NCBI GenBank assembly: GCA_950295325.1
Contig: OX485807.1
Span: forward strand, 21,487,666 to 21,551,665
DNA from: Polytrichum commune
Taxonomy: Eukaryota > Streptophyta > Polytrichopsida > Polytrichales > Polytrichaceae
Length of the DNA stretch: 64,000 nt
Direction: 5' to 3'
The position numbers were made by a program, and so were the translations under genes. The notes beneath the pieces were generated by a model. That model searched no databases. It was not told the origin of the DNA and saw only the letters and a program-made list of their open reading frames with translations. This document shows positions 40,991 through 51,210 of the stretch, in pieces (positions within the stretch are counted from its first letter, which is position 1; the number at the start of each line of letters is the position of its first letter).

Positions 40991-41676
40991 CATGTACACG
41001 GCCCTGATCTAAATCACATCTGCCCAGGGGTGGGCCCCGCCTTCTTCGCTGCCCGGATGAAGCCCATGCTCCCCTGCCCGCTCCGCCCGACTTCGGAAAA
41101 TGAAATTGATCTTGTGTTTTTGAAGGTCGTTTGCCCGTATAAACCATACTGAGTGCACTTCATCTTCAAGCTCCAAAATCCAATAGATGTGTTGATTTCC
41201 ATTGAGTAAACAATCCTTTGATTGGGATTTTCATTTTGAAGTGAAACCCATCAATAAAGCATGTAGTTAACTTGGAAGTCCAAAATGTTACAGAACCCTC
41301 ACTAGCACCGAGGTTATAATTTTTGTGACTTAGGGTCTTTGTTGTTCTAAACAAGTGTTGAGGTGCTAAGGAGAGTTTTGTAATATGTTTGACTTCCAAG
41401 TTAATCACATGCTTTAATGATGGGTTTCACTTCGAAAATGAAATCCCAATCAATTGCTTATTTGCTCAATGGAAGTGAACATATATATTGGATTTTGGAA
41501 CTTGAAGATGAAGTGCACTCGGTATGAGTTATACGGACAAGCGGCCTTCAAATGCAAGGGCAATTTTATTTTTCGAAGTCGGACGAAATGGGCAGGGAGC
41601 ATGGACTTCATCTGGGCAGTGAAGGAGGCGTGCCCCAGCCCTGGGTAGATGTGATCTAGCCTGGGGCATGTACACG
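40991..41676. repeat. Long foldback (inverted-repeat) element 2
   Basis: The left arm 40,991-41,309 and right arm 41,362-41,676 are inverted copies around a 52-bp spacer. Shared blocks include ATCACATCTRCCCAGGG near the outer end, GCACTTCATCTTCAAG, GTGAAACCCATCA, AGCATGT and TTAACTTGGAAGTC. The outer ends are GC-rich while the inner parts are AT-rich. No coding region is apparent. The architecture matches foldback element 1, but the arm sequence looks different. Confidence 0.87.
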
Positions 41677-44498
41677 TAGTAGGTATTTCCAAATTTCAAA
41701 ACTCAACACGTCCACTATTGGCAGTGTTAACTTAGTATCCCCCATAGGATGCTATCTCGTTCGACACAAAAATAGTAAAACAAGTTGGATGGAAAATTGG
41801 CATGTGTGGTTTTTTGTCAAGACCATGTCGAACGTTGCCATGTGGAGATCACCCTTTCAACAAGCAAAGTGTTGAACTAGACATCACTCTACGATATTCC
41901 TAAGTTTCAGTTACTAAATTGTCTAATATGTGGGGCTTGTTTCAGTTGGGTCATTTATTTGTCACTTCATTAGGGCATTACTATGCTCATGGATGTTGAA
42001 AGTGAAGTTTTGGGAACCATTTTGTGTGTGTGCGTGTGTGTGCGTGTGTGTGTTTATAAAGATTGCTTTGGTCCCCATTTTCTATTGATGATATCCATGT
42101 CCTGAGACTTGGGTTGCATTAGCAAATTTATGATGGAGCATCAATAAAAATCGGACGTCCTTTTGTTTGGCATGCGGTTGTTGGAAGTGCGTATGTGTTT
42201 ATTCCTTCATTGAATACGTACATAGCCCCTCTCCATCCCCATCCCCTTAATGGTGTTGTCTATTGAGTGTAGAGTAGTTGCTAAATTGTAAAGTTGTAGT
42301 GCACACCTAAAGCGAAACACGAACCTACAAATTTTGCATCTCAACTCTAATTTGAAAACTTGAAATGACAAACTTCATGATATGCAATTGCTAACATCAT
42401 GAAATGATTACTGAGCTGGTCCAATGCTAAAGAAATGTTCTGAGGTTGGCAGTGCCCACAATAGGGCCAAATATCTTACAACTTGCTACTCTAAACATAG
42501 CATACTGTATTGAAAAGAGGATAAACAGTGATTTGGATCCAGATACAAAATGAGAAATTGACAAAAAGGGGATGAATTGAACGGCTAAATATTGTTTTGA
42601 CACCATCTCGTAACTGAACAGGCTGTGTATATTGGGGGCGGGAGTACCCTTAGGAGGCTTGAATTTGCAGGTGTCAGCATGTCAGTGATGCCCCATGTGG
42701 TTATCATTACACATAGCACATTCTGTTTATATGCTAAAATATCTTGCTGAGAGGAACAATGCGGGTTCTTGTGATCCTGCAAGAATCACAAACATGACAA
42801 AACCTGTGATTTCATTCGCAGCCATGGCAGAGGCACCTTTATTGTCCTTCATAATGGCAGGACTTGACATCCCTTGGCTTTGGCTTGCTACATCATCCAT
42901 GCCCATGCCCATGCCTTTATCCTCCATAACATGCTCAGAAAATGGGGTGCCAACACAAACTTAGCCTGGCAAGCTTGAACATAAGCTAGTATCGTCTACC
43001 GAAACCCTCACACCAATAGATTGAGCTTGAAGGGAATGATGCCTGCACCACCACTTGCACGATAGACATGAGCACTCACTTGATGACTTTTGACGATCAG
43101 TTTGATGACTAGACCAGTGTAGGAAGTGGGCCCCAACATAGAACAGCATCCCTTATTTTAGTGATACATATATACTCGTGGGACGTAATTGCAGTCACAG
43201 ATATCATGGGAACTGTGTTTGACCCAACAGGTTTTTTATTCTTGGCTTTTGAATATGTTTGTAGGTCTAGCACCAAAAGGGATAGATACGTACTCGGTGG
43301 ATCACGTGGAACCATCTTGTGGGCTTTGCTGCTACAAGCCACCAGCATAGGTAGAAGCCATAGGGTATATTCTCGGCACCCACGTCGCTCTTTTTATCAA
43401 TACTGAGGTGTTGATCACAGAGAATACAGCATCTGCTAGGTCATGCAAAAAAACTGCGAATCTGGAAGTGGCAGGAGCGTGACATGATCCAGTCACTTGA
43501 ACTATTCATCAGTTATCAAGAATCTATCTTTCAAATAGCATATGTGTTGCGGTTCTACTGCAACACTCTAGACACTATGCTTTGTGTTGCATGTTCTACA
43601 CCAAACTTAAAAATTCACCAAAGTAACATAAAAGAACACATCGTCTCCAACACCTTTTCTTTTGGGCCACTTTTGTACTAGGGACTTGTGTTCGACAATT
43701 CCAAAGCTGTTTGCTTGTCAACATCTCCACCCTGTTCACTCGTAGACATGTTGGATATATAGAATACTTTCACCACTCAAGTATGATCATATCCTTAAAA
43801 TAGATGCCACCTTGGCAGCACAAGGTATACACAAAAAGTTATAATAGCCATTTTTTTTTAATATTAGACAAGAACCTACACCTCTTTCTGATCTTAAGAC
43901 TGATACTCACTACAAGGATAGGTTCAACCTGATGGCTATTTGATGCCCAACCCATGGTATATATAATGGTGGAGTCCTCAATCTTGCAAGAGGTCCAGGG
44001 TGCTCAGATAGGTAGATACTTATAAGGGGTACTACGATTCTGCACGCCCAAAGAAATGTTCAATTCGAAGTGCCCCCTGCCTACTACCGAAACTAGGTCC
44101 AGGCCCCTTAAGTCGTTTCACCTTCTTGAAGGTGGTCGCTCCAATTCCTCCCTGAGAAGATGACGTTTCAGGAAGAGGAAATACATACAAATCAATGATT
44201 TGCCAGCTACCAAAGCAAGAGAATTACTTGATATTTTCCAAGTAAAGGAAACATCAAGAAAGTTAGGGAGGTCAGATGTGCTCTGCAGATTATAATAATG
44301 TAGATGATACAGCAAGGCCTTTCAAAAGCATTGAAAATCCATAAAATATGGCAAGTGACCTTCTAATGGCATTTGTAAGTACTGCAAGAGACAAATGCAA
44401 GCATCTTCAACATATATAATGGATACAATTTCGCTTCATCTGATGCATGTATAGTACAAATTACACAGGATCCGAAAGACATGCAGGAAGTAAAATAG
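41677..44498. other. 3-prime flank of the TRAIP-like gene
   Basis: Holds a GT run, a repeat fragment at 42,430-42,475 and several small frames. A 66-aa minus frame at 42,727-42,927 begins Met-rich and has a hydrophobic stretch, but nothing supports it as a gene. Confidence 0.4.
42023..42051. repeat. Imperfect (GT)n run
   Basis: GTGTGTGTGCGTGTGTGTGC-like sequence in spacer DNA. Confidence 0.85.
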
Positions 44499-47400
44499 TC
44501 AGATTGAAGACAGAGGCTTCAGTAGAATGCGCACCGAGGGAAGGGAAGGGGGCTTGAGTATAGTTACTCTTCCACCCCTACCATCAGCTCCTGAAATGAT
44601 GAAGGTACCACTTGGAGCAGAGTGTGGCTTGCCACCTGGCACATGCTTAACAAAAGAACCAGGTACTGCTCCAGTTGCTGGCATGGTGGATCCAAGTCCA
44701 TGGTCATTGTATCCATGGGTGTCCGGCTTAGAAGATGTTGCTAAAGAAAAGCTTGTTTCTCGACGATGGGCAATTAAAGAACTTGGTGTTGGTGGGTCTC
44801 TACCTGCCAGGTCAGTGGAAGAAGATTATTACAACATCTGGAACAGGAGAACAAGAGGGTACCAATCAATAATCACAAATGTTAAAATTACTCCAGTACT
44901 ATCACAGTGAGCAGTACAGACAGGAATTTCCACAAGGGAAATGTTACTTGGTCACATGGAAAATTTACATAACTTGTACTGGACATATTGGTTGAACGTA
45001 AGTCCTCTCTCTTTATGTGCACATTTGAATATACTATAACATTCAAAATGGTGGAACTGAAAAGAACTTCGCTTACAGGTAAATAGTGATGTCGCAACTG
45101 ACGACCCAGTAGTTAATACTCCAGTCCTCTGTCCAAGCTGGACTGAAGATGCTTGAACAACCTTCTTTGGAGCTTGAACTAGAGGATTGTTGAATTCCTG
45201 AAACTGGTTTTCTTTTCTAGACTGGTTCAGCAATTCAATTTTTAGAAGGAGATTCTCAGCCTTCACTTTCCAAACTGAGAACCACCTTTCTTCAGTGTTC
45301 CCAGTTATCCTCTCAACATCAACACCTGAAGTTGTTTGCTCCTCAATGGAGATATCTTCAGCAATCCTTTTCCTAGACTGGCTTTGCTGCAGCTTCTCAC
45401 TACTACCTACCTTGTCTGAACATGCTTGCTGTGCCACCTGTTCCCGCTCATTCACGATTTTGAACAGTGGAGACTCATTGAGCTCACTCCTTGCAGCAAC
45501 ATATCTATCATAAGATGAAATACCAATACAAGGAACATCCTGCAAAACACAGGTGCTACTATGTCAGAGTAAACAAATGAGCATAATTTGAGGCTCTACA
45601 GTATACGAGACGACCGCTTCAAAACTAAGCAAGATACAAACAGGGCCAGCTGGTAATGTTGCATCCAGAGCTAATAGCTAAGCATCATTGTCACATCAAG
45701 GTTGGGATCTGAACAGTGCCCTGATTTTTGAATGTCCTAAAGTATAACATTGTCATTATTGAGCCTGCTTTGATAGTCAAAGATTAAATGAAGTATATTA
45801 ACATAGACTTTTTGTTTTGTGGAAATTGTAGAATTCTATACATGGTCAGGCTCCTGCTAGAATATATTCTGCATTTTAAACAAAAGTTGTTATCTTTGAC
45901 AAGGTGAAAATTTCTTGGCTGTCAACTCTTCTGAGGATGTAAGGGTGGGTGTACAGACACGCAACAAATTTCACTGAAAGAGCAAGCATAGTACTTTATC
46001 AGCATCAATCCGTTTGTGCAAATGTCTTGGCATGCTTCCTTCCTCTGCATTGACTTGGCTACAGGAAACTCTGAGAAGCCGCTCCAAGGGTGGGGTTGTT
46101 GGGAAACTCGCTCCTTGCAATACGTTTGAACAAGCCAAAGGTCTCTGGGCTAAGCCATTATCTTCACGTCTCCCTTTCTGGGCATGCTGGCTGAGATCTC
46201 GCAGCACAGCATTCTCCTTCTCCTCTAAAGTCTTCTCAAGTTCTTGTACCCGAGCCTGTAACATTTATCACTTCTCAGAACCAAGATCTGACCACCCAAG
46301 TTGGAGTAACTAGTCTAATTGGTCAAGGCTCCTAAGTAAGTAACATGAGGTTCTTACATGTTGCAATCTGATATGCAGAAAATGCAAGCCTTCGGACTAA
46401 TATGATGTAATATGACCTCAAATATATCATAGACTGATGCCTTGATGAAGGCTACTGAGGCATCCAAAATGCTCAATTGTATGAAACCACTGCTAGAAGC
46501 GGTCGCTAGATGGTGATAGCTACAAAGAAACTTTAGAGTGTCCAGATGGGACAGAAATAACCATAGGAGGGCTGCAATAAGAATCACATTTTGTAAATAT
46601 CACAACTTCACAGAAGCAAGTCTCTCTTGCATCTATAAGAAAAAATTGGAGTCATCTGGCAAATGGAATATGTTGTGGATGGCTTCCTCTGTATATTCAT
46701 GGATGCACAAGCCATCTTCTCTTTGGAAATAATATATTATTAACTTCAGACTAACCAAGAAGACCAGGATGCCTGTGCAGCTCTGATTAGGAACTAGAAA
46801 AATGCACAATGGGCTTCACCTTCAACTTCTTGAGTTGCTCCAGAGTCTTTTCTGATTTACGAAGAGCTCGACTCTCACCCATTCCAAGTTCGTTGCAGCG
46901 TGCCATGAGCTCTTTGTATGACCTACAACCACATAATAGAAAAAAGAGTTAATTCCTGATTACAAGAATTTTGGAAGAAGTTGAGAGGAATAACAGGGCT
47001 TAACCTATGGTAGTGTAGCAAGGTGAGAGGATAATTACTTATTCCGGAGGATGAGGGATTTGGTCAGGGTCTCAATGACAACATTCTTGTTTGATCCACT
47101 TCCAATGTTAGCCAACCTGAAAATTTCCTCCTCTCCTAGATCTGCATCTCCAATCCTTCATAAAATATGAGTCCAAGTCAGTCATGCTATTCATTTATGC
47201 ACTTTAGTCCAAAATGCATAACTTGAAGAGTGCATATTCTCAGTTTCAAGATGGTGCTTGCGTTTGACAGTGTTTGATGTGAAATAAAAAAGCCTTATTT
47301 ATATCATGTAAAGAAATGAGGATTTGCAGTTGCAATGCTACTCACAACTTGTGTGCAGCAATGTCCTTTGACATGGCCAGAATTTTCTCTTGAAGCTTTG

Positions 47401-50322
47401 CTCGCTCTATGGAGCAGGCCTTGAGCTCCTGCAATAATTGGGAAATCACATCGGTTCTGCTCAACCATCATGATTACTAATTTCCATGTCAACTTGCATT
47501 GAGTATAAATTTCAGTACTGTCCAGAAGCTCCACTGAAGCTTCAGAGGCATTTAGTATTCTTCTTCACAACTAAGAGGCTGTTATGAGGCCAAAACGTTA
47601 TGTGTTGATTCCCATAAGGAGCCCCTTTGCACAACACAGGCCCTTATCCTACACCCACACAAATGTGGGGTTCACAAAAGCATAGGCTGATAAATAAGCA
47701 GAATATCCCTAGATCCTGGCCAACAGTGAAGTGTAAATGGCAGCTAAGTGGTTAAAATGAACTGGACCAATCACCTCTTGAGTTCGACTAAGGCTTTTCT
47801 TGCAATAAACTAATTCTCGGCGGACATCCACATTGGCTGCCTCAGCTATCTCTGCTCTTTGTAACATGACTATGGCCTGCAAAATTGATCCATCGTGTAT
47901 CATGCTCACTTCCCAAGGCTCAAAGACACGATACATTTTCACCAAGGCAAAATGAAGCCAAAAAAATCAAGCTGTGTATGTCAAGGCCCATAACTTCACA
48001 TTCCAGGCCCTTAACCAATATAAAATCATCATGAAGTTGCCTTGATTTAGGAATTTTAAAACTAGAAGATGTTATGATAATGCACAACACAAGACTGTGA
48101 AGTGAGGTCTTGACAATAGTTTGTGAGTTCCATTCAGTATCAAAGAGTGAAATTGTTGAGGACGTTGATTAGTCAAAGTCTCCTTACCAATCCACTATTG
48201 AGCCTGCAATCTGAGTACTACACTAAATATGATAATTTGTGTCACTTACTATTTGGAATTACGCAACACTTTACTGTACATCTCAATTATTACCAACAAA
48301 GGTTCCATTGGTTGTTTGGACAATATACAACATTAACATCTTTACTTGGTAAAATTCACATCAATAGTAAAGAGATATAAGAATGTGTAACTAATATCAT
48401 ATTTAGTGTAGTTCTTTCCACAAGCCATGAAAAGGTGATCTACAAATGTAGTATTTTTTAGTAAATCTCTAGTTTCAGAAAAGTTGGTGCATAATACTCG
48501 AGCAAGATGATAAAATAGTGCTGTCCTTGTAGGCACATAATAATGAAAGTAAAATGTGTCATGAATTATGTCTTCTAGCAATTGAAAGTTAAGCTGCTCT
48601 GGTCTATATTGTTTTGAGCAAACAACCTTGCAAATTCTTGAAGTTCTCAATTGCATAACATAGAATGCAATGACATATCAGATCTCACACAATTCAAATC
48701 TGGCAATTCAAGACATTTCTGACCTTGTACATGTCAAAAGTGTACGAGATAACAAACCTGAGAATCAAGCACTTTTAACCTCTCATTCTGGGCCTGGAGA
48801 GCTTCTTTAGTAACAGCCAGTTGTCCCTCTAATTTCCGTACCGTAGGTGTGATGTCAATCTGCATAAATTCCACTCAGATGGCGCCTGAGTATGTGAAAG
48901 GCAGTGCAAGGAGATGTGAACCAACAAGCACATTTTGATTCTGCTACAAATCAAATACCCTAACTTTGCATAGTTTTATCATGTGACTAGAAGGTTCTAG
49001 ATGATTACACAATGAACAGCCCAAAGACCAACTAGCATTCAAAACATTTCACCTGCTTAGGGTCGCCATCCAATATCTGCACTTTTCTGGAGGGCGAGCC
49101 TCCTGCTTGAGTTGTATCAGCCTCAGCTGACTGAAAGTAAAGGCGATGGACATCATGGGTGGAGCATGGTATTTTACAAAGTGGACAAGGAGCTTTTCGT
49201 CCAGCAGGAAAGTACTCCATCCATTGCTGCAAGCTGTCCACATCCAAAGCAAACCTATCACTAACTATCCTTATTCTTCAATGCATTAATTTCTCCATAG
49301 ACTGAAGCAATCAGAATTCTTAAGCTTTTTGTACAGACAGTGGATCCTTCCAAAATATCATCTAACCCAGTAGTAAAAAAAGCATTAGCAAGGTTTGAGA
49401 ATTGCCAGACTCCCCTAGTCGGGAGAATTGACTGAGGTGACAACAACAACAGCCACTATGACCTTACATTTCACCAATACAGACTGCTCATTTTCGAGAG
49501 CAATAAACGTCAAAATGCAGGATTTCACGTCCAAATTGCTAAAATATAAGACTCTGTTTGTATGACATGTGGCATGGCTACATAGATACATGCTACTGAG
49601 GATTGAATCTAAATCAGGGGCAAAATAAGACATCTGCATCTTCCAAGAATAAATTTTCCTCCCAACCTCTGAGTGATTAAGGTAGACATGCCTAAATCCA
49701 ACATAGCAATAATCTAGACACCTATATTTGAGGGGCATGTGGTTAGGCGTGGATCTAAGAACGGACACCAAAAAAGCATCATATGTTTAAAAAAGATTGG
49801 ACTACATGTTCAAAATATGCTAACCACTCCAGGATTAATAGTTACAACATAATTGCAGGGCTGGGGGGGGACCTATATGACCATCTAATGAGCACAAAAG
49901 TCTTCACCTTGATAAAAAATAAACTATTCAGATGAACTCCAAAAAGTGTGAGGCAAATGGCTACAGGCACGATATGGATTCGCTAATTATCTCGCATTGA
50001 TTCCGTGTTTCATACCCTACGAGAAGTGGGTACACAGAGAATAGCTTCCGAATAACACAAGTCTCCGTGGATATAGCATTTTCCCCAATTATGCCTGGAA
50101 AAAACAGGTTCCAATCGACGAGGTGCATTTCCCATTCCAATTCCCCTACCCCAAACAGTTGCACAAGATTCCTGCATTAACCAGACAGAAGAAGGAGAAT
50201 ATTGCAGTGAAGACGCACCAGAGTTCGTGAAAGACATGGCCGCAGGCAGAGATGGACTGCAACTCCTCGCATGTGGGTCGCGCATCCTCATAACAGATGG
50301 CGCAGATGGCTCCCCCACTCAT
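44499..50322 (-). CDS. TRAIP: TRAIP/NOPO-like RING-H2 E3 ubiquitin ligase, 10 exons, complete
   Basis: Exons, minus strand: 50322-50219, 49233-49053, 48859-48758, 47876-47775, 47428-47346, 47155-47039, 46922-46820, 46255-45995, 45539-45077, 44740-44499. They sum to 1,758 nt (585 aa plus stop), all phases consistent. The RING spans exons 1 and 2, with ligands C7, C10, C27, H29, H32, C35, C51 and C54; C35 is itself split by intron 1 (TG|C). The next motif, HRLYFQ, is typical of TRAIP homologues. A predicted coiled coil follows (exons 3-8, about residues 96-270, rich in K, E, L and R), then a low-complexity tail with GADGRGGR near the C-terminus. Family knowledge: TRAIP ubiquitinates replication-fork and crosslink-repair substrates, including the CMG helicase in animals; its role in plants is less clear. 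The first exon is duplicated just upstream (separate entry). Intron 1 carries a dispersed-repeat insertion. The exon 8 donor (AAA|GTACTA) is the least certain junction. Confidence 0.92.
49680..50070. mobile_element. Dispersed repeat (family A) inserted in TRAIP intron 1
   Basis: This block is absent from the paralogous copy B, which reads straight across the junction. Its content matches other places in the window: the GTGGATCTAAGAAC stretch, TTGGACTACATG, a G-tract, then ATCTCGCAT and GTTTCATACCCTACGAGAAG. Matches lie at about 16,540-16,870, 20,830-20,990 and 37,860-37,990. Ends and target duplication are only approximate (TGATTA against TGGATA). No coding capacity was seen. Confidence 0.6.
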
Positions 50323-50939
50323 GGCTGCCCCTGCTGCTACAATCCCTGGACTGGTCCCTCAACCGCAATTCAGCCTGCATCCTCCGCCAAAAATATCGCT
50401 AGAAAGCTCCGGTGGGCTACAATGCCAGTACGTCACCAAAATTCTGACCGAGTTCCAGAAACAGCATGAGCACGGATTGAGAATTGCCAGACTTCCCTAT
50501 GTCCAGAGGATTGAGTGAGGTGACGATGACGACGACGACGACAACAACAACAGCCACCATCACCACAACCACTTTGACCTCACAATCACCAACACAGACT
50601 CTGCTCGTTTTAAAGAGCACTGAACATCAACATGTAGGATTTCGTGTGAAAAATAGCTCAAATGCAAGACTATCATTGTATGGAATGCGGCATGGCTACA
50701 TGAATAGCTGCCACTGAGGATTAGATCTAAATCAGGGGCCAAATAAGACATCTACACCTTCAAAGAATACATTTCCCTCGCAATCTCTCTGGTCATAGCA
50801 TGCTTCCAATTATGCCTTGGAGGAATGAGTTTGAAGTGATGAGGCAAATTTCACATTCCAATTACATTGCCCGGAAGAGAAACACACGATTCCTGCATTG
50901 AGCAGACAGAGGGAGGAGAAGAATGCATTGTAGACGCAC

Positions 50940-51043
50940 CAGAGTTCGTTAAAGCCATTGCCGCAGACAGATATGGGTTGCAAGTCCTCGCAGGTCGGGC
51001 ACCCATCGTCGGAACAGATTGCACAGATGGCTCCCCTACTTAT
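50940..51043 (-). pseudogene. Dead duplicate of TRAIP-like exon 1
   Basis: This 104-nt segment aligns without a gap to the functional first exon (50,219-50,322). It keeps the reading frame, the CAIC pair and the C at position 27. The start codon is ATA instead of ATG, and both histidine zinc ligands (H29 and H32) read as Asn. The splice donor TG|GTGCGTC is identical to that of the live exon. It therefore cannot encode a working RING, but it could still act as a noncoding alternative first exon if its promoter is active. Homology is seen directly; transcription is unknown. Confidence 0.85.
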
Positions 51044-51210
51044 GGCTGCCTAGGCTGCTACAAACCCTGAATTGCTCCCCCAGCCGAAATTTAGCACTGC
51101 ATCCTCCGCCAAAAAGATCGCTAAACAGCTGCCGTGGGCTGAAATGCTACTACGTCGTCGTGACCGGTGTGGCCGAGCTCCGGATCACAGCACAGGAGGT
51201 GGAGAGGAGA

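Larger units (their letters stand above)
49395..51210. repeat. Tandem duplication covering TRAIP promoter, exon 1 and part of intron 1
   Basis: Copy A (about 49,395-50,470) and copy B (about 50,478-51,210) align over the 5-prime flank, exon 1 and the start of intron 1. Shared landmarks are GAGAATTGCCAGACT at 49,395 and 50,478, the CAACAACAACAGCCA run, CATGGCTACAT, TCTAAATCAGGGG and CATCCTCCGCCAAAAA. Copy A is longer because it carries an insertion at about 49,680-50,070. Copy B has an expanded GAC-type triplet run at about 50,522-50,545. Confidence 0.85.

Noticed and set aside
42727-42927. 66-aa Met-rich minus-strand frame resembling a small membrane protein
   Set aside because: A single short frame with no splice partners or recognisable motif, on the 3-prime side of the TRAIP gene.
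44527-44910. 127-aa plus-strand open frame
   Set aside because: It lies antisense across the last TRAIP exon and its intron; the minus-strand exon fits the phase and family.
50010-50318. 102-aa minus-strand frame over TRAIP exon 1
   Set aside because: Wrong frame; the RING ligands appear only in the frame from 50,322.
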